In this document: positions 1 through 12,831 of the stretch, in pieces
Layout of the letters: each line of letters starts with the position of its first letter
How positions within the stretch are numbered: position 1 is the stretch's first letter
NCBI GenBank assembly: GCA_933207985.1
Contig: OW240917.1
Coordinates: 107,568,486-107,632,485 of the forward strand
Direction of reading: 5' to 3'
DNA length: 64,000 nt
From: Pelobates cultripes
Taxonomy: Eukaryota; Chordata; Amphibia; Anura; Pelobatidae
Program-made: the position numbers and the translations under genes
The notes under the pieces: generated by a model
What the model saw: the letters and a program-made list of their open reading frames with translations, nothing else
What the model was told of the DNA's origin: nothing
Databases searched by the model: none

Positions 1-1300
1 ATAAAGAGGAGGAGAAGACAGATCATTGCTAAACTGGGAAAAAGTAAATTGGAAATAATTGGAATATCAAGAGCAGGTAAAGGTAGGGTAAATATTAAGT
101 TTTATGGGTTAAGAAAGTGTAGGAGTGTACTAATAAGAGGCAGTGTATACACCTGTATACAATTTCCTGTATATTTTGTGACATGATTTGGTTTCATGTA
201 TTTATTTGAGAGTGTCACTGTAAGCTTTATGTAATAAGCATATGGGCTAGTATCAAGTAAAAATAAAGCTTTGAATGTTGGTTCCATTTGGAACTGGGTG
301 TCCTGTGTGGATGTTTAGGGATTCCAGTGACAATGAGAGTCTTCGGTCCTGTTGGCTGCCTGCATAATTCCTCTAGCCCTGGGATAAACCAAGAGAGCTA
401 GGCCTGAGAGCCGCAAGTGCCTTTGTAAGGGCAATAGCAATCACTGTAAGAAGAGCTGCAGAGGAATAGGCAGAGGGTCGATACCTGCCTGGAATGAAAG
501 CTGCAGAGGAATAGGCAGTGGGACGATACCTGCCTGGAAGGAGAAATGCAGCCTGGTGGGGTGGAAAATCTCCAGAAGGACCCCAATCAAGCTGCAATGA
601 CTGAGGTAGAAGTGCTTCAGGTTTCTCAGTTCCAGCTAGGAAGCAAGCTTGGTAGAAGGACAAGGCCGGGTACAGGGAGCACCAATAACACTACCTTTAG
701 GCAATTTTACAATATGGAAACACCACTGAAGAGTCTCTAGAAGACAGGCAGCACTCTGTTGCATCTTCTTCTCCTTGTCTAAATGTATCTTTATCTGCTA
801 TTGAATTACCTCATCCAATGGACACAATTGTTTTTACATCATCTACCATCGGTGCAACAAAAGTAGCTCACCCACTTTAATTATTTTATCTATTGATCAC
901 CAACAAGCTTTTCTACTCGCATTGAAATTGCTGGTGTAAAATCTCAGGCTAGTTAAAAAAAAGTTCTGGTTGGCTAGCTACTACCAGTGCCACTTACAAT
1001 ACACACTCATTTTGATTCACTAATTTAGGTTTGTTTTACCAATTTGTGATTCATTTTTTTGCAGTGTGCTTCATAGCCAGTGTTTGTGTATTTCTTTTAA
1101 CTCTTTGTACAAAAAGAAACCACAAACATTGCAAATTGTGGAGATGGTGGTGGTTGTAATGTCTTAAATGCTTTTCTTTGTAGTGGTCTCACCCTGCATG
1201 ACTGAGTCTTGCTGTGTAGCTACATCTGCTAACTCTACAGAAGCATGATAGGACACAGTTTTTTCCCACACTGAAGGGCTGTCAATCACGCTACAGCAAG
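1..1300. other. no gene recognised; short direct repeat
   Basis: I recognise no coding region or transposon in this AT-rich stretch. Two adjacent copies of a 45-bp unit beginning agctgcagaggaata start at 454 and 499. The short open frames across 373-740 run through these repeats and look non-coding. Confidence 0.5.
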
Positions 1301-1384
1301 CATGTCAAACTCAAATGTGGGATGCAAAAATTTTGGAAATTACAGTATTAAAAAACCTCCAGCATCTCCCTCTACTAAACCACA

Positions 1385-1515
1385 GCACCCCCCATACTAA
1401 ATCCCAGTCCCCCCATATACTAAATCCCAGTCCCCCCTCTACTAAATCCCAGTCCCTCCCCCCATATACTAAATCCCAGTCCTCCCCCTTTAATAAATCC
1501 CAGCACCCCACTCAA
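1385..1515. repeat. short C-rich tandem repeat
   Basis: About six imperfect copies of a roughly 20-bp unit containing actaaatcccagtccccc lie head to tail. They are followed by a short run of cacacactgacagaca units to about 1600. Open frames here on both strands (MWDAKI... and MGCWDLL...) are by-products of the repeat. Confidence 0.8.
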
Positions 1516-1686
1516 TGCAACACTGACCAACACACACACTGACAGAGACACACACACACTGACAGACACACACACTCACTGACACACACGCACACGCACT
1601 TTTCTTTATTGCTCTCTACCTTTTGGAGCCGATTTGGGGCATCTCCCTGGGGTCCTTCTATCTGCTCCTCACTGCTCCCTCGGATC

Positions 1687-2131
1687 AGTGAGGAGCAGGA
1701 ACACTAAGCTCCCTCGCTGGTCCTCCTCCCCGGCCGGGTAAGTGTTAGCAGAGTAAGCACCTGCAATGTGGGGAAAGCAGGTGCCTACTGTGCTTGAAAC
1801 ACTCGGCATGTACTCGACTTCACTACAGACGGAGCAGTGAGGAGCAGGAACACTGGGAACACTGAGCTCCCTCGCTGGCCCTCCTCCCCAGCCGGGTAAG
1901 TGTTAGCAAAGTAAGCACCTGCAATGTGGGGAAAGCAGGTGCCTACTGTGCTTGAAACACTCGGCATGTACTCGACTTCACTACAGACGGAGCAGTGAGG
2001 AGCAGGAACACTGGGAACACTGAGCTCCCTCGCTGGCCCTCCTCCCCAGCCGGGTAAGTGTTAGCAAAGTAAGCACCTGCAATGTGGGGAAAGCAGGTAC
2101 CTAGTCTGCTTGGAACACTCGGCATGTACTC
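1687..2131. repeat. 158-bp tandem repeat, about three copies
   Basis: The segment ctgcaatgtggggaaagcag recurs at 1761, 1919 and 2077, an exact spacing of 158 bp. The last two units are almost identical, so the expansion is recent. Each unit contains ctccctcgctggccctcctc and gtgaggagcaggaacactgg. The two overlapping minus-strand open frames (MPSVSS... and MQACETH...) are the same repeat read twice, not a protein family. Confidence 0.9.
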
Positions 2132-2669
2132 CGGGCCGCACAGATGTCCCTTATGGGCTACATGCGGCCCGTGAGTTTCACATGCTTGCACTACAGACTG
2201 GATGTGTAGGAAAGCTTTATTCCCTTATTTTAAAATAAAATAACTCCCTTATTTTAAAATAAAATAACTCCCTTATTTTCAAATAAACTCCTGCTGCTGA
2301 TGATGATACCCTTTTTTAATTAATAAACTTTGCAAAAGTTATAAAACTATTACGTTTTCTCACTTAACATGTTTTTAATACAATAAGCTATATAAATAAT
2401 AAAATAAAAATAATAATATAGTCTGGTACAAGTTTCCAATTGTCTCCAGTTGTTTTTTACATGTTTTCAGAAAACTAGTTAGGTCTAAATATTTTTTTGT
2501 TCTTGTTCCTTCTGTTAATAATGGCATATTTAATAACAAAAGTCTGACGAACATTCTGAGGAGCTGTTGATCATAGTTAAATAGATTGAAAGCTTATTTG
2601 AGTAGAGCCTTCTTCACCTCTTGTTTCTGATGGCATTCTGTAAGTCAATTACTTGTAAAATATCCCCAT

Positions 2670-2965
2670 TAGTGATGTCGCGAACCCGAAATTTTCGGTT
2701 CGCGAATGGCGAACGCGAACTTCCGCAAATGTTCGCGAACCGGCGAACCGCCCGAAACGCCATTGACTTCAATGGGGAGGCGAATTTTAAAACACACAGG
2801 GACTCTTTCTGGCCACAATAGGGATGGAAAAGTTGTTTCAAGGGGACTAACACCTGACTGTGGCATGCCGGAGGGGGATCCATGGCAAAACTCCCATGGA
2901 AAATTACACAGTTGATACAGAGTCTGGTTTTAATCCATAAAGGGCAGAAATCACCCAACATTCCT
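2670..2965. repeat. CpG-rich interspersed repeat (gcgaac-rich)
   Basis: The stretch from 2675 to 2765 is dominated by repeats of cgcgaac and its complement, including the inverted pair cgaacccgaaa/ttttcggttcg. It continues into cgccattgacttcaatgggg and a non-coding body to about 2965. I believe similar gcgaac-rich sequence is dispersed in frog genomes; this is from memory. The four short open frames here on both strands are not genes. Confidence 0.6.
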
Positions 2966-2989
2966 AAATCACAATCAATATGGATTGAC

Positions 2990-3310
2990 ACCTGACATAT
3001 GACATATTGACACCTTGACATATGGATTGACACCTGTCCTCAGAGCCCCTGATGCACACGGACACAGAGCAGAATAGAGACTGGTCCCCCTACATAGGGT
3101 CACTTGGCAGATATGGATTGACACCTGTCCTAAGGATCCCTGATACACACTGACACAGAGCAGAATAGGGACTGTTCCCCCTACATCGGGTCACTTGGCA
3201 GATATGGATTGACACCTGTCCTAAGGTTCCCTGATACACTGGTGGCAGAATAGGGACGGGTCCCCTTACATCGGGGCTGGTCACTTCGGCGGTATGGTGA
3301 TTGACACCTT
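2990..3310. repeat. about 91-bp tandem repeat
   Basis: The phrase tatggattgacacctgtcct recurs at about 3021, 3112 and 3203, with a degraded copy near 3292, giving a period of 89-91 bp. Each unit includes cactgacacagagcagaata and gggtcacttggcaga. It directly follows the CpG-rich repeat and may be its tandem tail. Confidence 0.8.
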
Positions 3311-3716
3311 GTTACAAACTGCTATTTGTAACGGGCCCTTTAAATGGCAAATTGCCCTGTTTCCCTGGGTTGTGGAGAAGCCTCTTTGCCAGCCTCCTCC
3401 GCATGACTATGGCCCCTGGGAGATTGTGAAAATGTATGCACTTTTATTTGGTGTGTATGGCCCTTTAAGACTGTCGGTGGGCATATTGGGGCTTATGGAC
3501 TCTTTATGTGACTGGTGCTGGCCCTTTAAACACCTTTTTTGGGACATCAGGAAGATTTGGGACACTGCCCCTTTAAGGCCGTGTCCCCAGACTTGTTGGG
3601 GACACGGCCCCTTTAAGACGCCGGTGTCCCCTGTGTCCCCAGACCTGGTGCAAACCCTTTGTGCCTGCCTTGTTATTTCCCACTTGGTTCAGTAAATGGG
3701 AAATTATTTCAGCTGC

Positions 3717-3925
3717 AGAGACTAAGTCCCATTCGGCGATGGGACTTAGTCTTTTTTTCAGCCGTTTTTTTCAGCCTTATTTCAGAGACTAAGTCCCATT
3801 CGGCGATGGGACTTAGTCTTTTTTTCAGCCGTTTTTTTCAGCCTTATTTCAGCTGCAGAGACTAAGTCCCATTCGGCGATGGGACTTAGCCTTTTTTTCA
3901 GCCGTTTTTTTCAGCCTCAAATAGA
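3717..3925. repeat. three copies of a hairpin-forming unit
   Basis: The unit has a perfect 10-bp inverted repeat, actaagtccc / gggacttagt, around an attcggcgat loop, followed by two T-rich runs and cagcc. Copies start at 3721, 3788 and 3861, so spacings are 67 and 73 bp. The array stops about 25 bp before an N gap, so it may be longer in the genome. The T-rich flanks recall repeated 3' termini, but I cannot assign a family. Confidence 0.85.
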
Positions 3926-3949
3926 CCGACCACAGCCCAAATTCCGCGG

Positions 3950-4049
3950 NNNNNNNNNNNNNNNNNNNNNNNNNNNNNNNNNNNNNNNNNNNNNNNNNNN
4001 NNNNNNNNNNNNNNNNNNNNNNNNNNNNNNNNNNNNNNNNNNNNNNNNN
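3950..4049. other. assembly gap (100 N)
   Basis: Exactly 100 N. Round-number gaps usually denote unknown length, so continuity across it cannot be assumed. Confidence 0.99.
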
Positions 4050-4559
4050 TGACTATTGTTTAAATGTGCATAAATATACTATGACTCTTCTTGCTTCCTG
4101 TGTTTCCATCGTGAACTCTTTACCTAAATTTAGTTTCGTTTTGTATCTTTCTACTGTACAGAACTGCATTATGTATTGGTCCATGTAGTAGACTAGTACG
4201 TGACTTTATATATTGCCTGCAGAACATGTTTTCAGCAAGACAGCAGCTTTAATATGTACTATATAAACTAGACTTGTGCACAACTCCTTTTATCTGCGAC
4301 AAACAAATACAATTCTTAATCTATGCATAAATGAATCATCAGGGATTTATGTGATGGGTCAATTTGTTCAGGTGTAGATTAACAGGAATTAGATTTTTTT
4401 CTTGTAGCAGGTGAAAGGGATTTGAGCACACGTTTATTATGACCTCTCCATCAATAATTGATTCCTAATATCTCAATTAACTTCATGAATCTTTGCTGTA
4501 GGTGAAAAATAAATAGTTAAATGATAAGTTAAACTATTTTTACCAGATGGACTAATGGT

Positions 4560-6306
4560 ACAATATTGAAAACCTAGAAACTTTTGGAAAGTCATAAATA
4601 AATTACAAACTCCCCCAATCCACTCACAACCCTCCACTGTCAAAGTGGATAACCAAACCCTGCAACTTCCCTCAGATGTAGCAAATGCCTTTAACAATTA
4701 TTTTGTTGGATGCTCCCCCACCCTGATTGCCAGGCTAATAAATGACGCACATCCTGAAACTACAAATGTGCATGAGCCCCACTAAATTTGCTAAGACCCA
4801 ATATAGACAAGTTCAATTTTAGACCTGTACCTATTACTGTCATTAAGAAACACCTTAATAATCCAAAAACGAAAAACCTGTCTGGACCTGATCAAATCCC
4901 AGCAATGCTGTTGAAGCGCAGTACGCCGGCAATTGCTAAACCTGTCACAACCCTAAATAACGAATCCTTGGTGACTGGATACATACCCAAACTTTGGAAG
5001 ACTGCAAGAGTAGTGCCTATCCATAAAAGTGTGACACCACTTTGGTTTCTAACTATCTCCCAATATCATTACTCCAAGTATTGTCAAAAATAGTAGAAAA
5101 ATGCGTCCATACGCAACTATGTGAGTATTACCAACAAGTATCTGACCCCTGATCAATCGGGTTTTCGCCTGAATCACTATACTACAATTGCCCTCTTAAA
5201 AATTTGCAATGACATCCAAGCTGGCATGGAACCAGGAGACTTAACTGGAGCTATTTTCCTTGATTTTGCAAAGGCCTTTGACACAGTAGACCATGACATT
5301 CTACTGCACAAACTAAAAAACTCATGTATTGGTGATTGTCCACTAACCTGGTTTCGATCATATGTATCAGATCGCTCACAATATGTGTCCATTTTTGACA
5401 GCGACTCCCTCCCTCTTCCTGTCACGTGTGGTGTTCCCCAAGAGTCCCCAAGATTCCCGGCCCCCTACTATTCACATTATTTATAAATGATCTGCCTAAT
5501 GTCTGCAAATCCTCAAATGTACACATGTACGCAGACTACACAGTAATCTATGCAAGCAAATCCGATCTACCACAGCTTGAGGCTGTTCTCCAAGATCAGA
5601 GGTAGAAAAGTGGATCACAAAAAACAAACGCTTCCTAAATACTGACAAAACTGTCACAATGATACTTGGAACATTACCTAAATTACACAAATTACACACC
5701 TATCTATCGGAACAAAATCAAAAAGCACACTGAATGCTGTCCACTCTTTCAAATACTTGTTGTTAGACCCCAATCTATCTTTTGGCCTCCACATAGAAAA
5801 ACTTGCATCTAAACTTTATCCAAAACTAGGTGCCCTGTACAGAAACAAATCCTGCCTAAGCCCTACAGTAAAGGAAAAGATTGTACAGCAAATGCTGATG
5901 CCAATCATTGATTCTGGGGATGTAGTATGTGCACCTGCACCGCACACCCACCTTAATAAACTTAATACATTGTATACATCATTCTGCCGATTTGTGCTAC
6001 AATGTAATTACATGACCCATCATTGTGACATGCGAAAATAACTAAACTGGCTGACGCTGGAATCCAGATGCACCCTTCATCTTTCCAGTCTTGTGTTTAA
6101 GAGCTTTTCTGGGAAGCTCCCACCCTACCTGAGCTGAATGCTCTCCCCGGCTGATCCCACCTCTTATAACCTCCAATCGGTTACTAGCACTTTATTTAGC
6201 CTACCTCAATACAAAAAGAAAGCAGCCCAATCTTGCTTTTCTTACAGAGCACCGCAATTATGGAACGACCTCCCGCACACTTTCAAATCTTCCCCAAGCC
6301 TAAAGT
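4560..6306 (+). pseudogene. degraded L2/Rex-like LINE, reverse transcriptase region
   Basis: A 5'-truncated non-LTR retrotransposon of the Jockey/L2/CR1 group. The linker near 4580-4760 leads into reverse transcriptase blocks: SGPDQIPA near 4885, YLTPDQSGFR near 5140, and the catalytic palm block AIFLDFAKAFDTVDHDILL near 5250-5310. GVPQESP (normally GVPQGS) follows near 5430, then INDLPNVC near 5490. The second catalytic box reads YADYT near 5530 instead of YADDT, so an active-site aspartate is lost. The C-terminal block from 5757 runs to a final WNDLP-type motif near 6260. Several frameshifts separate these blocks. The copy ends abruptly at 6306, where an opposite-strand LINE begins with its poly(A). 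Clade assignment is tentative. Confidence 0.88.
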
Positions 6307-7830
6307 AATTTTTTTTTTCACATATAGTTTTTATTGAAATGTCGCATGAGTACATCAACACATACTGTTCAGGACAGATTGCAAACATTAAACATTTTGC
6401 ACATGTAAACGTTCATAATGCTGTTATCTTATTCTAGTGTCCAGTTGTTTGTTTAGAGTAATACAATACAATACACTATGCATGTTGTAGCGAGTGACTA
6501 GCAATAACAAGTGGAATATTGCATCTTGTGTTTGAGTTCCCCACTGATGGACTGACACAGCCTATCTTCGTTTACCAGATTTGGTCACATTCCAGATTTT
6601 AACGAAAACCATAAGAGGTGGGGAAGGATGAAGGAGGGGGTAGGGTTACAGAACAAAGAAAGTGTGGGGGAGGGGGAATGAGTTCACACAATTATCAATC
6701 CTTTGGCATTGTTACAGCGTTTATACAGCGAGCTCCAAGTAATCTTTATATTTACCAGCTCCTTATCACTTTTCCTCTTTTGCGGTAATGCTGTTGCCTC
6801 TCATCAGTTCCAGATATCCAGCATCCCCAATCCCTTTTGTATTTGTCCTCACAACCCTGTATCCTATATGCTATCTTTTCGTATGCGCTAATAACATCTA
6901 GTTTTTGTTTAACGGCTGCTATTGAGGGGATTGTCTTGCTTTTCCAGTGAAACGCTCTGGAATCACATCTTAGACAACGTTTGTTCCATGTACCCCCAGT
7001 GTAAGCAGTCAAACGCTTTTTCCGTGTCTAATGCCAGGATCAGTCCCTTCCGTGAGGAGTGGTTTGCCCAGTCTATGAGATTTAGGAAATGTCTAGTATT
7101 GTCCCCTACCCGTCGCCCAGGTACAAACCCCGCTTGTTCTTCAGAGATTAGCTTGGGGAGTAGTGGTTTTATCCTCCCTTCTATTAGTTTAGCATAGAGA
7201 TTTAGGTCCGCGTTAAGTAGGGAGATTAGTCGGAGATTTGCGCATATTGTAGGGGGTTTGTTAGGTTTGGGCAGTGTTACAATAAATGCTTCCAGCTTTT
7301 CCCTGGGGAGGAGTCCCTTCTGTTTGATGGAGTTGAATAGGCGTGTGAGGTGAGGGGTGAGTTGTTCTATCAGTTTGATGTAATAGTAATTGGATAAGCC
7401 ATCTGGACCTGGGGATTTATGTTTGGGAAGGGATTTAATCTAATCTCCTCTTCTGTGAAGGGCCTCTCAAGAAGATCGCTCTGGTCTATTGTTAGGCAGG
7501 GGAGAGCCACCTGGTTTAGGAAGTGGTCTATCTCCTCTATAGAGGGTTGGTGGGCCTCTGCGTCCCTATGTAACTGGTATAAGGATTCATAGTAGTCAGC
7601 TAGTGTGTTTAATATGTCCTGAGGGTTGTACATTTTGTCCCCTCTTTTGGATGTCATGTAAGGAATTTTCATTTGAAATTGGCGTTGTTTTAGTTTCCTA
7701 TCTAATAGCCTACCTGCTTTATTCCCTTAATGTATAGTAGGTTTGCTTTAAATATCTCATTTGTTTCTCTGTAGTTTGTAATTGTAATGAATGCAGGGTT
7801 GTCTTTAGTGTCCTCGGTTTTGCTTTTAAC
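6307..7830 (-). pseudogene. L1/Tx1-type LINE fragment, antisense
   Basis: On the minus strand a 5' piece (7672 to 7370) reads ILNTLADYYESLYQLHRDAE, a typical L1/Tx1 segment before the reverse transcriptase. It is followed by blocks readable through frameshifts: LPKPNKPP near 7260, EEQAGFVPGRR near 7130 and LALDTEKAFD near 7000. The element ends at a run of T at 6309-6318 (poly(A) on the minus strand) after an A/T-rich tail. It is inactivated by frameshifts and 5' truncation. Its poly(A) end abuts the 3' end of the plus-strand LINE, so it probably inserted into that LINE. Confidence 0.82.
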
Positions 7831-8439
7831 GTTCAAATGAAATGAAAGAGCATGTAAGCTACTTGTAATATCTAATTATTAAAAGCTTTGTCATTATTTC
7901 CTAGAAAGAAGATTTGAGCTTTTAGGATAATGTGCTTGACTAGAGATGAACATTTTGGTTCTTTGGAATGAATAAATAGAAAAGTGTGAATTGATGTTAC
8001 TTGCTATGACCTTAACTTAGGGCAATGCTATCCAACTGTTTTAAGGGTGGAGAGCCTGATCTATTGATAAACATATGGGTGTAATGTAAAGTAACCTTCG
8101 GGTAGAACATTTCAATCACTAACCTGATTCCAACACCGATATCCCTCAGCTCTTACTCTGGTTCCTTGTCCGCTGACATCAGCAGATGGGAAGACCTAAT
8201 GCACATGTGCGGCAAGTGCAACGCTTGCATTAGGCCTTCCCCATAGGAAAGCAGTGGCTCAAAACTTTCCTGTGGGGATTTAGAGGATACTGGACATCCT
8301 CATGCAACATGTGAGGACGTCCAGCATCGTTTCATGAAGTCAAACTCTGTGAAATGACAGGAAGGTAGACAGCTTTTAGAGGCAGTCTTTGCGCTGCATT
8401 GTAATTGCAATTTAAAGTTCACTAAAAATTTAATGTTTT

Positions 8440-8532
8440 ACATTGCAGGGCTAAGAAGTACAGGGATACTGCACGCAGACCACTTCAATGAAATGAAGTG
8501 GTCTTGGTGCCTACAGTGTCCCTTTAAGAGGA
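8440..8532. repeat. terminal part of a TTAA-flanked short element
   Basis: This is a right end of the form ...gaccacttca atg aaatgaagtggtc ttggtgcctacagtgtccct|ttaa. The internal hairpin and terminus match the left end of the complete element at 52896 in inverse orientation. The opposite terminus is not clear, although related non-coding sequence extends left to about 8030. Confidence 0.65.
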
Positions 8533-9141
8533 TAGACTGTATATTGGCAATGTTTTTCCTCTTTACCATAATTACATCAAATCTTATTTGGTTTATATTG
8601 TTTACTTGTTAAACAACTTATTTGAAACTAAAGTTCATGATTCTACAATTCTTGGTAGTTTGATGACTTCTACCTGCTGAGATGTGAGATTTTGATGAGC
8701 GCTAGTATGGTACCCACATACAGAAACATATCTAAAAGGGGCTTTGAAGAAAAAGTGCCATACTTTATATTTAGATATATTGATGATGTGTCGGGATTGT
8801 GAAATTACACTTTAAAGTCACTTTAGAGTTCTGTAACTGCTTCACTTCCTGTTCTGGTTCAATAACATTTACTACTAATTATGATTATGATTGTATCAAC
8901 TTCCTTTATACAACTATCATCAAATGAACTCAGCACTAATCCACTCATTCAACTCCACACTAATCCACATTTTTCTGATTTCCTCAAAGCTCTACCCTGG
9001 AGTCAAATGTACAGAGTTAGGAGAATTGTAAATGATGTTTATATGGTAATTCAATGCACAGCATGGCCATTTGTTACTCATAAAAGGAGTCAAATATAGT
9101 TTCCATTTATAGAAGCATATTTTGTGTATGCCTCAAATAGT
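8533..9141. other. no gene recognised
   Basis: AT-rich sequence with no long open frame, recognisable repeat terminus or splice-bounded exon. The 72-codon frame at 8881-9099 shows no protein features I recognise. Confidence 0.4.
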
Positions 9142-9667
9142 TTAAAGGGACACTATAGTCACCTGAACAACTTTAGCTTAATGAAGCAGTTTTGGTGTAT
9201 AGAACATGCCCCTGCAGCCTCACTGCTCAATTCTCTGCCATTTAGGAGTTAAATCCCTTTGTTTATGATCCCTAGTCACACCTCCCTGCATGTGACTTGC
9301 ACAGCCTTCCATAAACACTTCCTGTAAAGAGAGCCATATTTAGGCTTTCTTTACTGCAAGTTCTGTTTAATTAAGATGTCTTATCACCTGCTATGTAAAT
9401 AGCTTGCTAGACCCTGCAAGAGCCTCCTGTATGTGATTAAAGTTCAATTTAGAGATTGAGATACAATTATTTAAGGTAAATTACATCTGTTTGAAAGTGA
9501 AACCAGTTTTTTTTCATGCAGGCTCTGTTAATTATAGCTAGGGCTGCATAAACAGAAACAAAGTGATTTAACTCCTAAATGACAGTGAATTGAACAGTGA
9601 AATTGCAGGGGAATGATCTATACACTAAAACTGCTTTATTTAGCTAAAATAATGTAGGTGACTTTAA
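9142..9667. mobile_element. non-autonomous TTAA-flanked element (about 520 bp)
   Basis: The left end is ttaa|agggacactatagtcacc. The right end, read inverted, is ttaa|agtcacc and then an eroded match to the same terminal 55 bp (gatctatacactaaaactgc mirrors gcagttttggtgtatagaac). It has no coding capacity. TTAA at both edges fits TTAA-specific integration as used by piggyBac-type transposases (inference). Smaller relatives or ends lie at 16495, 16688, 22015 and 52896. Confidence 0.75.
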
Positions 9668-12600
9668 TTAATAAAATTCATAATATTACTGAGTATGGTT
9701 AATAATATGCTACATTTATGATTACTATGTTAGTTAATTCTCTCCCTCATGGCTTAAAGGGTTATCCCAACCACCATAACCACTTTATTAATTTGAAGAT
9801 TAATAGATTCACTGATTAGAAGTCTGTGTTTGCAGTGTTTCTGCTTGAAATGCTGCACATACAGAGAATTATGTATTTTTTGCAGAGGACGAGTTGCAAA
9901 ACGGTTTCGAACAGCCTAAAGTCAATTCTGTGCAAAACTTCCTCCTGTCATCAGCGCACATAGCACTGGTGACAGTGATAATCAGCTTCTCCCTTGCAGG
10001 ATGCCTCCTTAAATAAAGCCCTTCTGCCTCCCTATTGCCTCAGTTATTCTTATTTTTAGTATTCTTGCCCTCCTTTGGCTTCCCACTCCCCCCTTGCCGG
10101 CTCAGAGCATGAAATGCACTTTGAGCTGGTTAAATAGTCCTACCAGTGGCTATCAATGTACTATCAGATGTATCATGAATTAAGACATGCAAGTGAAATT
10201 TGACAGTTATAAAGAGAGATTTGCATCCCATTCTATACAATTGTAGATTATGCTAGCTTTAGTGTACCTATAATCTTAATTTTATTAATGACAGGAGGCG
10301 AGTATTTGCTTAAGTCTCTTTTTACTAGAACTCCACAGCAGCACAGAAAAACAACCAATCAGAAAAAAGTTAGGTACTATAAAACTCCCCTTCCCATGCA
10401 TCATTTCCTCTTTCAAGCTGCGACAAGACAGAAACAAAATACAGAAAAAATATAATGGGGAAGAAACAAAGTCCTAGATATTATGAAAACGACCACGTCC
10501 ACCATCTTAGAAGAACTGTCGAAACAGATAGTGTTGATGGACTGTAAACTGAAACGAAAGAAAACAGTCGAACAGGTTGGTTAGCCAATAAAATGTACTT
10601 TGAACAAGCATGTAGGTACCCAATGCAATAACCAAAATTTTTTACCGTAACCTGCATAGATCCCAACCCTACTTATGAAAAACAGACATGAGAACAAGTG
10701 ACAGGTAGCAGAGACAACAAGCAGAGTTGCATACATACCTGATGGACTCAAACTAATAAAATTAAACAAGGGAGGGATAAGAATGGGTGGGAAATACTCG
10801 CCTCCTGTCATTAATAAAATTAAGATTATAGGTACACTAAAGCTAGCATAATCTACAATTTTATAACATGACAGGAGGCTTCGTATTTGCTGTTTTAACG
10901 CTCAGTCACAAATCCAACGCTGTTTGTTTCACCGGTACCTATACCTGGAGATATCATAGCATTCCTAAATGGACTTTCCAACTGCGATAAATGACAGTAG
11001 CCGGATCGATGAAGATGCCAGCTGACGAAGCATCCTAATTACGGAAAAAAACACCATCCGCTGATAGATCCATTGTACGTGTGATTGCGACCTATTTCCT
11101 AGTAACCGGTCTATGAGCTTCCAGCTGACCCATTAGCCATTTCCTGTAGTTGTAAAATGTCGAAGGTCATTTGCCGACCTAGGGCCGCGAGACGAAATTG
11201 GCGCCATGTCTCGACTCTTGATGCGTAAGGTGATTCCTCCGATCTTGCCAGGGCCATCTGGTGATGTGTCCTTGCAGGTGGATCTCCAATTCCAAGAAAT
11301 GCTCCCAAGTCCACCACCAATTCCGTAATATAACTGAGTAGGATCTTCCGTTCCCTCATGGTCTACCCGGTGAGATGTCTCATCCGAGAATACGTTTATT
11401 ATGCCGTCAAGAGTGTGGTCAAACTAGCTGTATCCTAAGAGATTCCAATATTGGAATTCCAAATGGACTGTGTAATCCTCGGTTGCGATAGAGAAAGAAC
11501 GTCCAATCAAGGTCCCAAACTGAACTTGTGTGGTGTAGTGGTGTTCGACTGTTCTGGGAATAGTGAGTCCCGGAAATATTCAAAGGGATGGGAAACGTAA
11601 ACGAGAGTTAAGATTTCCATCCAGATATGTCATCGCCTGAGAGCGATAAGATATACGGATCCAATTAGGACCAGTATAACAACGAAGAGTCCTCACGTGT
11701 TGTAGTGAGAGAATGAAATAATCCGATTACTCGTAGTACAATCCTGTTCCATACCGGACCTGTCAAAAGCCGCGCAGGGGTTTCTGATCTACATGCCACC
11801 TACAAGATAGGGGTAAAATATGGTGAGACCCCTAGTTCCCGTACCTCTGACCGTTCTGGCACTTATCTCCAAGAGTAGGCCCTAAGTCAAGGGACCCAGA
11901 AATGTGAGTTTGATAACCGAAGTCAAAGTCTCTCTATAAAGGGATACCTCCCTTCTTAGCTTGGAATCCCGCGAACACATAGCGTTCTCCAATACGCAGG
12001 CAAGGGGTAAAGTCGTTTCGCTCACGACAGATGACTCCAGATATAATGAAAAACAAGGGTCTAGCTTCAACCATCCGAATCACGTGTTGTCCCGTTAAGA
12101 AAGTCGGCAGCCCTAACTGAGTCTGCTACACATCCAGAGCCGTACTCCAGCGTTAGGTTGCTACCCGACTTTGACGTCCGTGTAGGAGTCGGGGCACACC
12201 GGGAATCTCCATAGAGTCTCGTAGGTCCCCTTGATGGTAGTTGAAACAAATGGGTTAGTGAGAACCCAAACCAAGACGGCTCCCGTGAGGTATATAGAGT
12301 TTGACGGATGGCCCTCCATCTCCGAACCATGTTCTCCAGATATGTATTCAGAGGGGTAGGGGCAATCCTGTCATCTTATCCCAAGCTTGTAACTACCAGG
12401 GAACTCAAGTCAACCGGGGTTTCCGGTCTTTCCATGTGTACGGTGTGTCTGCAGACCAGTTAGTGGGTCCTCCTTAGTCTTGTTACCCGAGCAAGGCAGT
12501 GCCAGTTCGCTCCATGAAGGTCTCAGTATCTCATGTCATTTTGGTTTTGGATAAAACTCTCTGCGCAGTTTGTTCGCAATAATCCTTATATCTAAAATAG

Positions 12601-12831
12601 AATGCAACTGCCTGTCTTACATAGAGCAGAATATACCAAAACCCGCACTCTTGTAAAACCTGAGGTTCATCCGATAACCGTACCGTCCCCAGGAGTGTGT
12701 GTAAATAAGCGGGAGTCTCCCCGTTATACCTCTGAGTATTACTCTTGTTTGGTACAGTGGTCCGGATCCAGTAGATTCATTACAGGAGGTGTAATGGAGG
12801 GATCCTGTCTAAATATATATATATCCTGTAT

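Noticed and set aside
12067..12330. Possible transposase remnant on the minus strand
   Set aside because: No catalytic motif, zinc finger or helix-turn-helix pattern found. Left as non-coding.
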